Source of the DNA: Schlesneria paludicola DSM 18645
Lineage (GTDB): Bacteria; Planctomycetota; Planctomycetia; Planctomycetales; Planctomycetaceae
Reading direction: 5' to 3'
NCBI RefSeq assembly: GCF_000255655.1
Contig: NZ_JH636435.1
Coordinates: 3,146,621 to 3,210,620, forward strand
DNA length: 64,000 nt
Part shown: piece by piece, positions 48,638-59,034 of the stretch
Numbering within the stretch: the stretch's first letter is position 1
Layout: each line of letters begins with the position of its first letter
Made by a program: the position numbers and the translations under genes
The notes under the pieces: generated by a model
The model's input: the letters and a program-made list of their open reading frames with translations, nothing else
Database searches by the model: none
What the model was told of the DNA's origin: nothing

Positions 48638-49552
48638 TTAACGCCAGGCAAATTCTGGTGGAACGGGCGCGCCGACGACCTGAGGACGCACGACGGACCA
48701 GAACTCGCGAACCTTGGAACGTACCACATGCGATTCCATTCCGACAATCTTGTAGATCAGTCCGGCATCGTTCGGCAGTCGGCTTGCCCCTGCTGCCCAC
48801 CCTTCATCGGGATTGAACACCGCGGGAATCTGCTCAAAAATCTGGTCTGCATGGTGTTTGGGGGTAAGCAGAATCACGTTGCCGAATACGTCGTAGTCTC
48901 CCATGACCCCGACCTGTCGCACCGACTTTTCGTAAGGCTGGATCACGAACTTCTCGGCGAACAGCGTTGACTGATCGGGGCGAACACCCTTGACCGTCGA
49001 CGAGAGCATGTCGAACAGATAGAGTTCGCCATCCCCGTAATACTTACGACCTGCCATCAAGATTTCCGAGTACAGCAAGGTCGCGCTGGGATCGATGACG
49101 ACGCGCGTCTGACTCAAGAATCGGGTGTGCTTATGGGGGATCAACGGGTCTGAGAGATACTCCAGATACGAGTCTTCATGAAGGACAATCTCTTGGATCT
49201 GCGTCGCGAAGTTCGCATCCATCTCGTGGACTTTTGTGGCCGACTGGGTGGTGACATGCGCCCGAGCGCCGGCACTTAGCGTGATCGCGATGGAATTGCG
49301 ATCTCCCTGAAGGATCCCCCCGGAATTGGTGATGATGAAGACGCAGGGCATCTCCGGCATCTCCTCATCCCAGTAAATCGCGCGATGGACGATGAGCGGC
49401 GCCCGGCGATAGAGATCGGCCAGAATGGTGCGATCACCACGCCGCTCGAAGCCCATTCGCAACTCTGCGACTTTGCCGGGCGAACCCGTTGGCAACTGCT
49501 TGGGTTCATCCTGATAGGGAGCCAGCTCTGGAATCAGATGCAACGGTTTCAT
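48638..49552 (-). CDS. ureD: urease accessory protein UreD
   Basis: 304 residues. UreD joins UreF and UreG to form the complex that activates apo-urease. Sequence marks: [39 protein letters not shown] and [19 protein letters not shown], which match the family core. The start ATG overlaps the ureG stop by 4 bases (ATGA), so translation is coupled. Confidence 0.93.
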   Translation of the reverse strand: MKPLHLIPELAPYQDEPKQLPTGSPGKVAELRMGFERRGDRTILADLYRRAPLIVHRAIYWDEEMPEMPCVFIITNSGGILQGDRNSIAITLSAGARAHVTTQSATKVHEMDANFATQIQEIVLHEDSYLEYLSDPLIPHKHTRFLSQTRVVIDPSATLLYSEILMAGRKYYGDGELYLFDMLSSTVKGVRPDQSTLFAEKFVIQPYEKSVRQVGVMGDYDVFGNVILLTPKHHADQIFEQIPAVFNPDEGWAAGASRLPNDAGLIYKIVGMESHVVRSKVREFWSVVRPQVVGAPVPPEFAWR

Positions 49553-50187
49553 TTGCTGGCGGCCGAAAGATCGAGGTCAAACAGGATATTTTCGCGGATC
49601 AAGTTGACCAGTTCGGGAATCCCCTCGTTGGTCTTGCAGTTCGTGAACAAGAACGGTTTCTTACCCCGCATCATCAACGAATCACGCTCCATGACTTCAA
49701 GACTGGCTCCGACGTACGGTGCCAGGTCGGTCTTGTTGATCACGAGGATGTCCGACTGTGTAATGCCGGGTCCATTCTTGCGGGGGATCTTGTCACCGGC
49801 AGCCACGTCGATCACATAGATGAAAAAGTCGACCAGGGCTGGGCTGAATGTCAGCGTCAGATTGTCGCCGCCCGATTCAATCAGAACCAAATCGGTCTCC
49901 GGAAACCGCGATTCCATATCTTCGACCGCGGCCAGATTCATGCTGGGGTCTTCGCGGACGGCGGTATGCGGACAGGCCCCCGTTTCCACGCCGATGATGC
50001 GTTCTTCAATCAGCACCCCCTTCAGCGTGCGCTGAACGTGTTTGGCATCTTCCGTCGTGACCACGTCATTGGTGATGACGAGAATCCGGACGCCCATTTT
50101 GATCAACATCGGCGTGATCGCTTCGATGAGCGCCGTTTTTCCGGAACCGACGGGGCCACCCACGCCAACCCGCGAGATTTTCTTCAT
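49549..50187 (-). CDS. ureG: urease accessory GTPase UreG
   Basis: 212 residues, normal length. UreG hydrolyses GTP during nickel insertion. P-loop [13 protein letters not shown] at residues 8-20; conserved [17 protein letters not shown]; nickel-site segment [19 protein letters not shown] with the Cys-Pro-His triad (C73-H75); [19 protein letters not shown]; nucleotide motif [10 protein letters not shown]. It lies in the order ureF-ureG-ureD. Confidence 0.97.
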   Translation of the reverse strand: MKKISRVGVGGPVGSGKTALIEAITPMLIKMGVRILVITNDVVTTEDAKHVQRTLKGVLIEERIIGVETGACPHTAVREDPSMNLAAVEDMESRFPETDLVLIESGGDNLTLTFSPALVDFFIYVIDVAAGDKIPRKNGPGITQSDILVINKTDLAPYVGASLEVMERDSLMMRGKKPFLFTNCKTNEGIPELVNLIRENILFDLDLSAASK

Positions 50188-50213
50188 TTGCCAGTTTCCT
50201 CAATTGCGGTCTG

Positions 50214-50906
50214 TCAATTCATGAACATTCGAACTTTCGATTTGACATGGATCGCCGCCAGAATGTCGAGCACCGGCGCGAACGTGGACATGTCATCGAG
50301 CTGCAGATTGGCCACGCGCTGGTAGGCCGCTCCCGCCGCCTCGTTGACCTCAAACAGCAGCGCCTGCGTATCGAGATGGCTGACCTTCATCAGTCGCAGT
50401 GCCGCTCCCAGAATTGTCGACGCCACCCCATACTGATGGACGGCAAACACATCCTGTTCAGAGAGATCAAGTGACGCAAAGACGATCGCCTGTCCGATCG
50501 GATAACATCCGGGAACGGCTCCCTGCTTGATCGCCGCCAGCCAATCACTGACAAGCGGGACCGAGGGCAATGTCTGCACGGCCATCTCCGCCAGTTTACG
50601 TCCCATGCGAATCGTCATGGTGCGCATCTCTTCGCTCAGCTTGCGACTGAAGACCGCATGATCGGCGACCACGATCCGACCAAAATCGTTGGCGCGCGCG
50701 GCACGGTGCGTCTCTAAGACCGCCACGCCGTCTCCGGTTGCGGCCTGTTCGGCGGCAGTCAGCACAAACTGCCGCAGAGTCTCTCGATCATGGACAATGC
50801 GTTCCTGCACGGCCGATTCCAGCCCGCTGGAAAAGGAAAATGAGCCGACCGGCAACATGGAATCGCCGAACTGCAGGGCTCGCATGAGCTCAGAAATGCT
50901 CGGCAC
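50214..50906 (-). CDS. ureF: urease accessory protein UreF
   Basis: 230 residues from GTG at 50906. An all-helical scaffold that links UreD and UreG. Marks: LMRALQFGDSMLPVGSFSFS, SGLESAVQERIVHDRETL and AVHQYGVASTILGAALRLMK, typical of the family. A GGAG lies about 11 bases before the start. Place and direction match the urease cluster. Confidence 0.93.
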   Translation of the reverse strand: MPSISELMRALQFGDSMLPVGSFSFSSGLESAVQERIVHDRETLRQFVLTAAEQAATGDGVAVLETHRAARANDFGRIVVADHAVFSRKLSEEMRTMTIRMGRKLAEMAVQTLPSVPLVSDWLAAIKQGAVPGCYPIGQAIVFASLDLSEQDVFAVHQYGVASTILGAALRLMKVSHLDTQALLFEVNEAAGAAYQRVANLQLDDMSTFAPVLDILAAIHVKSKVRMFMN

Positions 50907-50971
50907 GGAAAAAGACGCTCCGATCAGATGACGTTTGTCAGATTGCGTTTACGAATTTCGACTCACAGTGG

Positions 50972-51556
50972 TTACTGAGCGTTCGCATATTGCAGGATAT
51001 GCGTATGCGGCGTCGAGTTAGCGCCACCGAACAGTCGACGCGCTTCATGCGGTGCCAGGTAGGGAATGACTTCCGTCCCCGGAACGAACTCGTATGTGAT
51101 ACCAGAGAAGGCATGCGTTTTCATCACGGAGGCCATCACCTGTTTCGCGACGGTGAGCGGAACATAGACTTTCGTCCCTTTGACAACAGCGGGCCAATGC
51201 TGATTGCCCAACGCGTGTCCCAGTTCAAAGCATGTCTGCCAATTCGCCGGTTCCCGCTGATCAATGACCTTGGACAACTCAATCACCAGCACATCTTGTA
51301 ATGCGATCCGCGCGACGGTGGCCTTGCGATTCGTCTCGTCCCAGAGCAAGAGATCGCCGTCTTGCAGTCGGCTGTTACGCTCAAGCGATAGAGCCAGTTC
51401 GATCCCCTGCGCAGTTTCCGCGCGAAAGCGATTCTTTTGCGCCTGCCACTGGTCGAGATCGAGATAATCGAACGTGGCTCCCTGAAGCAGACTTTTCCAA
51501 TTGTCGTCTCGGAGATTTCCGAGGACGTTGTCTACGATGATCACAATGTTCTCCAC
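50972..51556 (-). CDS. ureE: urease accessory nickel-binding protein UreE
   Basis: 194 residues from GTG at 51556. UreE carries nickel to the activation complex. The core C-terminal half shows the metal site: FELGHALGNQHWPAVVKGTK with the conserved His (about 112), and MKTHAFSGITYEFVPG. A further His pair, TPHTHILQY, is near the end, but no long His tail. It lies 125 bases downstream of ureC, a wider gap than others in the cluster. Confidence 0.9.
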   Translation of the reverse strand: MENIVIIVDNVLGNLRDDNWKSLLQGATFDYLDLDQWQAQKNRFRAETAQGIELALSLERNSRLQDGDLLLWDETNRKATVARIALQDVLVIELSKVIDQREPANWQTCFELGHALGNQHWPAVVKGTKVYVPLTVAKQVMASVMKTHAFSGITYEFVPGTEVIPYLAPHEARRLFGGANSTPHTHILQYANAQ

Positions 51557-51681
51557 TCAGATGCGGATGATCGTCATTTCGCCAGTCGCAGCCATCAAGC
51601 ATCGCCAACGTCAATGGACGTCGGACAACGTCTGATTTATCTCGAATCGCAGGTCAATGATCTGGCCGCCACGACTATGGA

Positions 51682-53400
51682 TTAACTGAAAAAGTACAGC
51701 TGATTAATTGCAATGTTTTTGGGTGCGGGGGCGGTCGCATGAACTCCATCGACCGTCACAGCAAACGTCTGCGAGTTCACCTGAATATCCGCCAGTGTCG
51801 AGTTTCGAACCATGTCACGCTTTGTGGCGGTTCGCGTCCCCTTGACCGGCATCACGAGGCGCTGAAGATCATACTTCTTCTTGATATCCAGATCGTGAGC
51901 GGCCTGAGACACAAACGTCACGCACGTTTTTGACAGCGCCGAACCGAAAGCGCCGAACATCGGGCGATAATAAGTCGGCTGCGGAGTCGGCAACGAAGCA
52001 TTCGGATCGCCCATATTCGCCCAGTTGATCAACCCCCCTTTGATGATCATCTTGGGCTTCGCGGCGAAGAAGGCCGGCTCCCAGAGCACCAGATCGGCCA
52101 GTTTACCAGGGGCGATCGAACCGATCACGTGTGAGACCCCCTGTGCAACGGCAGGGTTAATCGTGACTTTTGAGATGAAACGAAGAACGCGAAAGTTGTC
52201 GTTGCCAGGCGTATCCTCGGGAAGCTTGCCACGGGCCTTTTTCATCGAGTCGGCCGTCTGAATGGCACGCAGCCAGTTCTCGCCGACGCGTCCCATCGCC
52301 TGCGAATCACTCGTGATCATGGAAAGTATGCCCATGTCATGGAGCACGCTTTCGGCGGCGATCGTCTCGGCCCGAACGCGACTTTCCGAGAAGGCGACGT
52401 CGGACGGGATTTTCGGGTTGAGGTTGTGACACACCATGATCATATCGAACAGCTCGGCGACCGAATTGATTCCATACGGAAGTGTCGGATTGGTCGAACT
52501 GGGCAACACGTTCGGTTCGCCCGCAATCTTGATGATGTCGGGAGCGTGGCCACCGCCGGCCCCTTCGGTATGGAACGTGTGAATGGTTCGCCCATCGATG
52601 GCGGCAATCGTATCTTCGACATATCCCGATTCGTTCAGCGTGTCGGTGTGAATCGAAACCTGGACATCGTACTCTTCCGCCACTTCGAGCGCCCGGCGAA
52701 TCGCCGAAGGGGTCGAACCCCAATCTTCGTGGACCTTGAAACCGGTCGCTCCGCCCAGAACTTGTTCGATGAGCGGACCGCGTCCCGATGAATTTCCTTT
52801 GCCAAGCAAACCAAAATTGACCGGAAGCCCTTCGATGGCGCGGAACATCATCTCCAGATTCCACGGCCCCGAGGTGATGGTCGTTCCTGCAGTACCGTCC
52901 GTCGGCCCGATGCCCCCGCCCCAGAACGTCGTGATGCCGTTACTGAGAGCCGTATAAACCTGCTGCGGACAGATCATGTGAATGTGGCTATCAATGCCAC
53001 CTGGCGTCAGGATCAGATGCTCGGCACTGATCGCATCGGTGGCGGGCCCCACCGCCAGACCGGGCGTCACCCCTTCCATCGTGTTGGGATTGCCGGCCTT
53101 GCCGACTCCAACGATGCGGCCATCCTTAATCCCCACGTCGGCCTTGATCACGCCCAGCAACGGATCCAAGATCGTCGCATTGGTGATGACGAGATCCAGC
53201 GCCCCGGCAGCGCTGGTCACCGTATTGTCGATCCCCATCCCGTCGCGAAGCGTCTTGCCGCCACCATAAACGGCCTCATCGCCATAGTTGCGAAGATCTT
53301 TTTCGATTTCGATATAAAGATCGCTATCCGCGAGTCGGATCTTGTCGCCCTTGGTTGGACCAAACAAATCCGCGTATTGCTTCCGAGTCATCTTGGACAT
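51682..53400 (-). CDS. ureC: urease alpha subunit
   Basis: 572 residues. Catalytic subunit; hydrolyses urea to ammonia and carbamate with a di-nickel centre. Nickel ligands all present: His139 and His141 ([14 protein letters not shown]), carbamylated Lys222 ([10 protein letters not shown]), His251 (SIHTDTLNE), His277 ([10 protein letters not shown]) and Asp365 ([10 protein letters not shown]). Flap residues Cys324 and His325 (MVCHNL) and Arg341 are kept. Numbers are the Klebsiella values plus 5. ATG at 53400 with the family N-terminus. Cluster order is ureA-ureB-ureC-ureE-ureF-ureG-ureD. Confidence 0.98.
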   Translation of the reverse strand: MSKMTRKQYADLFGPTKGDKIRLADSDLYIEIEKDLRNYGDEAVYGGGKTLRDGMGIDNTVTSAAGALDLVITNATILDPLLGVIKADVGIKDGRIVGVGKAGNPNTMEGVTPGLAVGPATDAISAEHLILTPGGIDSHIHMICPQQVYTALSNGITTFWGGGIGPTDGTAGTTITSGPWNLEMMFRAIEGLPVNFGLLGKGNSSGRGPLIEQVLGGATGFKVHEDWGSTPSAIRRALEVAEEYDVQVSIHTDTLNESGYVEDTIAAIDGRTIHTFHTEGAGGGHAPDIIKIAGEPNVLPSSTNPTLPYGINSVAELFDMIMVCHNLNPKIPSDVAFSESRVRAETIAAESVLHDMGILSMITSDSQAMGRVGENWLRAIQTADSMKKARGKLPEDTPGNDNFRVLRFISKVTINPAVAQGVSHVIGSIAPGKLADLVLWEPAFFAAKPKMIIKGGLINWANMGDPNASLPTPQPTYYRPMFGAFGSALSKTCVTFVSQAAHDLDIKKKYDLQRLVMPVKGTRTATKRDMVRNSTLADIQVNSQTFAVTVDGVHATAPAPKNIAINQLYFFS

Positions 53401-53427
53401 CGTTTTGGCTCCCGTGATCGACGGTGA

Positions 53428-53850
53428 CTACTTCTTCTTCGATTTGAACCCAAGGTCATGAGCGCGCTTGACCGATTCTCCATAGTTCGGTCGGTAATTG
53501 GACTCAGCCCCACCCGTCCATCCGTCGACGAGATTGGCGAAGCCGTAAATGCGCTGTTTTCCGCCCATGGGGATCAGCGTGACTTCTTTCTCATCCCCTG
53601 GTTCGAATCGAAGTCCCGTCGTGGCGGGAACGTCCATCCGCATCCCGAAGGCGGCGGCGCGATCGAATTCCAGGGCGCGATTGACTTCGAAAAAGTGATA
53701 GTGCGATCCCACCTGAATCGGACGATCACCCGTGTTCCGAACTTTCAAGGTCACCGTCGGTCGACCGGCGTTGATTTCAATCTCACCTTTTCCGAGAACC
53801 AGGCCGCCCACCGGGGCGGTCTCTTTCGGCTCTTTGTCATGCTTGGCCAT
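53428..53850 (-). CDS. ureB: urease beta subunit
   Basis: 140 residues from ATG at 53850, with GGAG 7 bases upstream (the frame is open to 53898). Non-catalytic urease subunit. Marks: [40 protein letters not shown] and [21 protein letters not shown] Lys-rich tail (LGFKSKKK) and a short charged N-terminus ([10 protein letters not shown]) go a little beyond the core. Adjacent to ureA and ureC. Confidence 0.97.
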   Translation of the reverse strand: MAKHDKEPKETAPVGGLVLGKGEIEINAGRPTVTLKVRNTGDRPIQVGSHYHFFEVNRALEFDRAAAFGMRMDVPATTGLRFEPGDEKEVTLIPMGGKQRIYGFANLVDGWTGGAESNYRPNYGESVKRAHDLGFKSKKK

Positions 53851-53898
53851 GCTGCGTCTCCGTAAGTGAACCTTGGAGTGTTCGTACGCACGAAACAA

Positions 53899-54201
53899 TC
53901 ATTTCACCGGGTTGTGAACGGTGATTAAGCGACTGCCATCCGTGAAGACCGCCTCCAATTGCACGTATTGAATCATGTCGGCCACACCCTCCATGACGTC
54001 GTCGCGCGTCAAGACCTGAGCGGCGGACGTCATGACTTCTTCGAGAGTTTTCCCTTCGCGGGCACCATCCATCGCCGCCGCGCAGATCACCGCCATCGAC
54101 TCGGGATGGTTCAGTTTCAAGCCTTTGGCTTTTCGCTTCAGAGCGATATCCGCGAGCGAATAGATGAGGATCTTCTCCATCTCTCGGGGGGTTAAATGCA
54201 T
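53899..54201 (-). CDS. ureA: urease gamma subunit
   Basis: 100 residues, the exact usual length. Small structural urease subunit. Begins [20 protein letters not shown] and ends ITVHNPVK, with [20 protein letters not shown] in between. First of the three structural genes; it lies 21 bases downstream of the nickel-permease-like gene. Confidence 0.97.
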   Translation of the reverse strand: MHLTPREMEKILIYSLADIALKRKAKGLKLNHPESMAVICAAAMDGAREGKTLEEVMTSAAQVLTRDDVMEGVADMIQYVQLEAVFTDGSRLITVHNPVK

Positions 54202-54222
54202 CTCGATTCCTCCAACACAGTC

Positions 54223-54966
54223 TCATAGACCGAAATTGATTGCCAATCCGCACAGCATGACAATCATCCCCGCCAAGGCATGGCTGTACGAATGAAGTCC
54301 AGTGAAGTGCATCTTTTTTGTTCCCTGCAACAGGCACAGAACAACAGTCAGCATCGTCGCAATTGTCGTTACGGAAAACAGAATTGTCACCAGCAACACA
54401 CCTGACAGCGAAGATTGAGCCGCCGGGTACATCAATAGTGGGATGAGCGGTTCACATGGCCCAAACACAAAAATCGTAAACAGCACCCAGGGCGTCAGAC
54501 GAACCGCCACAGGTGGCTCGCTTGCCGAACTTTCCGCAGCCTGTATTGCAGAGGTATGCGGTTGATCATGATGCGCCACGTCGAGGAGGGAATGGTGATG
54601 TGAGTGATGAGCACCGCCATGAATGTGCATGTGCGGCTGATTTCGTCGCCAATAAATGATGCCCCACAACAGGTAGGCAAATCCAAACAGGATCAGCATC
54701 CAACCAACGATCCGTCCTCGTGCCTGTTCGATGAACTCGAGCCGCGTTAGCAGTTCACCTGCAGCGATTCCAATGCATCCCAGCGCGACCGAACTGCCCA
54801 CATGCCCGAGCCCGGAAAGAAGTGTCACAATCACGGTCCGCCGAAGTGACCACTTACCGGCTCGTGACATCGCCACAAACGGAACATAGTGATCCGGCCC
54901 GCACAACGTGTGCGTCAAGGCAATCGCCACGGCTGCTCCACAAAGCATGACGAGATTCTGATCCAC
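54223..54966 (-). CDS. nickel permease-like protein (UreH/NicO type)
   Basis: 247 residues from GTG at 54966. Six or so membrane segments. THTLCGPDHYVPFVAMSR carries an HX5DH pattern close to the HX4DH nickel motif of NiCoT permeases, and GLGHVGSSVALGCIG and FVFGPCEPLIPLLMYPA are like UreH/NicO family proteins. A cytosolic loop rich in His (HMHIHGGAHHSHHHSLLDVA) could bind metal. It stands directly upstream of ureA, so nickel delivery to urease is the natural reading; the TauE/SafE-like alternative has no support from context. Confidence 0.78.
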   Translation of the reverse strand: MDQNLVMLCGAAVAIALTHTLCGPDHYVPFVAMSRAGKWSLRRTVIVTLLSGLGHVGSSVALGCIGIAAGELLTRLEFIEQARGRIVGWMLILFGFAYLLWGIIYWRRNQPHMHIHGGAHHSHHHSLLDVAHHDQPHTSAIQAAESSASEPPVAVRLTPWVLFTIFVFGPCEPLIPLLMYPAAQSSLSGVLLVTILFSVTTIATMLTVVLCLLQGTKKMHFTGLHSYSHALAGMIVMLCGLAINFGL

Positions 54967-55060
54967 AATTCCTCATGTATATTTTTGGTGAATAGTTTGA
55001 CTTCCAACTCGAGTATCGGCTCCCGAGTTTCCCAGATGGAGGCAAGCGTCTACGAATTGA

Positions 55061-55978
55061 TCAATTGCTCGGGTTTTGTTGCGTTCCGAAAAGTCGCACA
55101 TCGAGTCGATCCATGGCAATCACGATCCAGCTTGCAAGAACAAACGGAGATGTCAGGGTTGGCAAACCGAGGAGCGGGATTTTTTCCGTGAATGGAACGG
55201 ACATGAGTGCACCCACAATCGGTAGCATCACAGAGCGTCGATAGAGGGCCAATCCCATCGCGGCCAGTGCGGCGTTGTATCCATAGATGCCCAGTGAAAG
55301 ATTTGCCTCTGGCGCTTCATGCGAAAGTCCGGTCAACAACCCCACAAGCGAACCTATCATGGCCCAGAAGGCACATCTCCAAGAACACAATAGAATGCCG
55401 ACGATGAACAAGACGCCCGTCAAGACGCTCGTCTGAAACATCACCTCGCTGATCCCACGGACGACCGCGGCGGCCATGTCCAGTTTTTCGGCCTGCACAT
55501 ACGGCGATGCAACGACATCAGGAATTTTGAATTCATGAGCAATATAAAGTGCAACCCATGTCGTAACGATGAATGGCGCAGTGTAACAGGGGACAGGAAG
55601 TCGTCGACTCATCGCATAAGTCAATAGAGTCGCCACGATCGAACCAACAAGAATCAGCCCGAATGTGAGAAGTTGCGGCTGCTCGCGAGCAAGTAACGCG
55701 ATTCCCACCAATGCCGAGTTAAATCCATAGATTCCGTTACGTATCTCGTCACGGTCATAGTCAAGCACATATGCCGTGACCGTTCCGATGACAGAACCAG
55801 CAACCGCCCCGGCCGCGACGAGCGGGGAAACAAGTGCAATTCCGGTGAGAAAGAAAGCACCAGTCAGGGGACTTCCCTGAAACATGATTTGACCCAAGCC
55901 CGTCAGCGGGACATACCAGTCCTGGAAGACGGAATTGGATTGCTGACCTTGTTCTATCGATACAGACTCGACAGCCAT
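55061..55978 (-). CDS. urea transporter (UT family channel)
   Basis: 305 residues from ATG at 55978 (a TTG at 56023 extends the frame). About 10 membrane segments in two repeated halves, each beginning with the family signature: LTGLGQIMFQGSPLTGAFFL and, in repeat form, GFNSALVGIALL then YGYNAALAAMGLAL. UT-type channels pass urea down its gradient. Base use is AT-richer here than in the urease genes. It lies 94 bases upstream of the nickel-permease-like gene on the same strand and is the first gene of the urea locus. Confidence 0.88.
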   Translation of the reverse strand: MAVESVSIEQGQQSNSVFQDWYVPLTGLGQIMFQGSPLTGAFFLTGIALVSPLVAAGAVAGSVIGTVTAYVLDYDRDEIRNGIYGFNSALVGIALLAREQPQLLTFGLILVGSIVATLLTYAMSRRLPVPCYTAPFIVTTWVALYIAHEFKIPDVVASPYVQAEKLDMAAAVVRGISEVMFQTSVLTGVLFIVGILLCSWRCAFWAMIGSLVGLLTGLSHEAPEANLSLGIYGYNAALAAMGLALYRRSVMLPIVGALMSVPFTEKIPLLGLPTLTSPFVLASWIVIAMDRLDVRLFGTQQNPSN

Positions 55979-56707
55979 GAGCGCATCTCGCTGGGAGAAT
56001 TTTGAACGGTGATTTGCGACCAAAATCTCGTTGCAGAGCCAATTGCGTGATCACGCTATCCCTCACCCGCCGCATTGTCAAGGAGATCTGTTCTCGGCTG
56101 CCGCACTCAATCAATCTAATTCTGTTTCCGTCCGAAAGAAGAATACGAAATTTCCGTAAATACGCCGACGCCTCTGACAGGGTGACCCGCACTCGATTCA
56201 TTGAATTCATCTGACGAGGCACGTCATTCTAAAGAGACAAACACAGCGCGCGCGCCAGTGCGCATTGTCACGATTCCGTGAACACGATGATCCACCCCTG
56301 TACGTCGGCTTATCGATGGCTTGGAGAGATTCAGTGCAGCAACACAATATATCGCTGACTTCAATACGACGAACGTATTGATGACGACACACGTGACATT
56401 AAAGAGACCTCTTTCATGAAGACCGCTTAGACACAGAATCGAGAGCCTCTTTGGCGGGATAGACTTGATGGTCGACACGCACTGCGAGCCCGATTGAATT
56501 CCTGTCGATTTGATCTACGGATGGAATATGGGAGGACTTTGCGGCCAGGAGCGATGCACAATCCCACAATAATAGCGATTGTGCTCAATTTCACGGAAAG
56601 TCTGGGTCGATGGAAAAGATCTGACCGCATGTCTCAGTCATGCCTCTCTACCGAATTTACTCGCATGAAACGCCACTCTCTCTTCCTTGAAGAAGCTGGA
56701 GCGCGGA
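55979..56707. other. divergent regulatory region of the urea locus
   Basis: 729 bases between the leftward urea transporter start and the rightward porin start, AT-richer than the flanks. It should carry the promoters of both transcripts. I searched for a sigma-54 -24/-12 pattern (TGGCAC, then TTGCA) and did not find a clear one. No gene or repeat is supported. Confidence 0.4.
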
Positions 56708-58093
56708 ATGAAGCCTCTTCACGCCGGACTTCTCTTTACCATTCTCTGTGGGTTTGGATTGCAGCAGGCCTGTGCTGAAAAAGCCGCGCGGGTGAAACTC
56801 GTTTCGTCATCGACCGACGAAGATTCGACCTTCGACGAACACGAAGACGAATCCTTCGGGGACGACGGCGGTTCTGACCCGCTCGATGGCGTCGAGAGCA
56901 GCGGCTCGGATCGCGTCCCAACTATCTTCGCCTTGGGAACAGCGACGGGCGACGTGTCCTGCGCGAAATTCGCCGGTTGCTGCGATGGTTGCGATCCTTC
57001 GGGCTTCAAATACACCTGGGCACCTGATCGATGGGCTAAGGTTGGGGCGGCCGTGCGGGCTTCGTTCAATTCCCAACCGGCTTCGGCCCCGGGGATCGGC
57101 GGAAATTACTTCACCGTTAACAACGCCCGGCTTCTGACCAGCGGCCAGATCACTGACTCGCTGGGCTTCGAACTAAACTCCGATGTCAGCCTGGCCCAGT
57201 CGGCCAGCCCCACATCATTGGACCTGCCCAGCACATTTAACCTTCTGGACGCGATCGTCAAAGTCGAAACCAGCGACTATTTCCATGTCTGGGCAGGGCA
57301 ATTTCTGCCTCCCTCAGACCGCTCGAACATTGACGGCCCCTTCTATATCAATGGCTGGGACTTCCCGTTCGTCTCGAACTATCCGGCCATCTTTCAAGGT
57401 CGTCAACTCGGTACCGCGTATTGGGGCCAGTGGGGTGGTGGCATGCTCAAATGGAGCGTCGGGGCCTTCAATGGGACCGGAGCCACCTTGCAGTCGCCTT
57501 ATACCAATCCACCGAATAGTCCTCCGAATGCGAGTGGCAATATCCAGGTCGACGCTCGGGTGACGATCAACTTTCTCGACCCGGAACCGGGTTATTACCA
57601 CCAAAGCTCGTACTACGGGCAGAAAGATATCCTGGCCATCGGCTTCGTCGTACAGGCTCAGAACAACGCTCTAGGCACGGCCGCAAACCCCGCGAACTTT
57701 ACTGGCCTGAGCATGGATGCGCTGTTCGAAAAGAAGCTCGACAACAATGGCGTGTTCACGCTCGAAGGTGCCCTTTATCGTTACGACAACCAGAACCTGG
57801 CCACCAGCAGTCAGCAAGGAGACAGCGGGTTTGTCTATGTTGGATATCTGATTCCCCAAATCATCTCGATCGGGTCAATCAACGGCCGCCTGCGACCTTT
57901 CACTCGGTATCAGAGATACAACCGGGATTTTCTGGCGGCGTCGACAGGGCTTTACTCGCAAGGACTCGATATCGGTACCGAGTACGTCGTCAATGGCCCG
58001 AACGCACGCCTGACGGCAACCTGGAGTGAACGTGATGTGATTGGCAGCAACCGAATTCAACTGTTCACTCTGGGAGCGCAGTTGATCTTTTGA
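56708..58093 (+). CDS. outer-membrane porin-like protein
   Basis: 461 residues from ATG at 56708, with GGAG 6 bases upstream (the TTG at 56687 is not favoured). Signal peptide about 1-24 (GLLFTILCGFGLQQACA). A long acidic segment (Asp/Glu, about 30-65) and a Cys group (SCAKFAGCCDGC, about 88-99) follow. The remainder reads like alternating strands of a 16- or 18-stranded porin: KVGAAVRASFNSQPA, FHVWAGQFLPPSDRS, ending NRIQLFTLGAQLIF with the C-terminal Phe of barrel proteins. Divergent from the urea transporter, so outer-membrane entry of urea is plausible but unproven. Confidence 0.75.
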   Translation: MKPLHAGLLFTILCGFGLQQACAEKAARVKLVSSSTDEDSTFDEHEDESFGDDGGSDPLDGVESSGSDRVPTIFALGTATGDVSCAKFAGCCDGCDPSGFKYTWAPDRWAKVGAAVRASFNSQPASAPGIGGNYFTVNNARLLTSGQITDSLGFELNSDVSLAQSASPTSLDLPSTFNLLDAIVKVETSDYFHVWAGQFLPPSDRSNIDGPFYINGWDFPFVSNYPAIFQGRQLGTAYWGQWGGGMLKWSVGAFNGTGATLQSPYTNPPNSPPNASGNIQVDARVTINFLDPEPGYYHQSSYYGQKDILAIGFVVQAQNNALGTAANPANFTGLSMDALFEKKLDNNGVFTLEGALYRYDNQNLATSSQQGDSGFVYVGYLIPQIISIGSINGRLRPFTRYQRYNRDFLAASTGLYSQGLDIGTEYVVNGPNARLTATWSERDVIGSNRIQLFTLGAQLIF

Positions 58094-58223
58094 GGCAAGA
58101 AGATTTGCGACGTGCGGATGGCGTGCGTCAGACGACATGTTTATTGTGATCTGAAGGACACACCCCTGCGTTGTCCTATCGCCAAGTCCAATAACGCTCG
58201 TTTTCTTTGCGGATCCATCGCTT

Positions 58224-58721
58224 ATGGAAGTCACGCTGAAACCTGTCACGAATTTGACGCCTCGGTACTGGGTCGTCGGGTTCGTGTTGGTCCCGTTTCT
58301 GCTTCTGCCGATTCCCTGGTGGGTGAAGCTGATTGGCTGCATTACCCCGATCGTGCTGGCGGGCACGTATCGGATCTCGACGATTGAAGGCGACAAATTT
58401 CGGACGCAACTTTTTCTCGGGTTCGTGCCGCTGAAGCCGCAAAAGTGCAACCTGCCCGCAGTGCTGTACATCGAAACGAAATACAACGCACTGGGAGCGG
58501 GATTCGGAACACTCCTGCTATTGGGGCCGATGCAGTATGTCTTTTCCACGATCTTCGACATGTTGATCCCGGCCTTGGGCGGCGCGTATGAAATCTGGTT
58601 GGTCACGGCGAAAGGTCGCGAAATCGTCGCTTGGCAGGGATTTAACCAAAAATTGTTCGAAGAAAATGTGGAACTTCTGACCGCACGAAGTGGCGCCGAA
58701 TTGCGAGGCCGCACACAGTAA
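58224..58721 (+). CDS. membrane hypothetical protein
   Basis: 165 residues. Two close N-terminal membrane segments (WVVGFVLVPFLLLPIPWWVK, then LIGCITPIVLAGTY), a soluble middle with a beta pattern (STIEGDKFRTQLFLGFVPLK), and a hydrophobic segment at about 95-115. The C-terminal 40 residues are soluble and charged. No domain recognised. It follows the porin by about 130 bases on the same strand; operon membership cannot be told. Confidence 0.6.
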   Translation: MEVTLKPVTNLTPRYWVVGFVLVPFLLLPIPWWVKLIGCITPIVLAGTYRISTIEGDKFRTQLFLGFVPLKPQKCNLPAVLYIETKYNALGAGFGTLLLLGPMQYVFSTIFDMLIPALGGAYEIWLVTAKGREIVAWQGFNQKLFEENVELLTARSGAELRGRTQ

Positions 58722-59034
58722 ACAACGGTTTGCGCCTCAAGGGATGACGGATGAAGTTTTCGAATGATACGTTGGCAAAACGCCAGTGATATACGGAAAA
58801 GAATGTGCGCCCGCGATATTTCAACAGACCTCATTCTGAGTAAAAACGGCCATCGCAGGGCGAACCTTTTCATTTTGTGAGGTGTCTGCCTTCTCCGTTG
58901 TTGTGCCGACGGACATTTGTCGTGCCCTGCCCCGATCGTCGCGTCCCACGATGGCGAATTGACGGTATGGAGGTGGCGCTGCATACTTCCGCTCGCTCCA
59001 GTCCCGACCCCGCCGCCTCGCTCAGGTTCGTATA
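58722..59034. other. intergenic gap upstream of MATE gene
   Basis: 313 bases; no repeat or gene supported. The MATE start codon itself is uncertain, so the gap could be somewhat shorter. Confidence 0.4.

Noticed and set aside
55979..56707. sigma-54 promoter for nitrogen control of the urea genes
   Set aside because: Expected on biological grounds, but no TGGC/TTGC pair with correct spacing was found on either strand.
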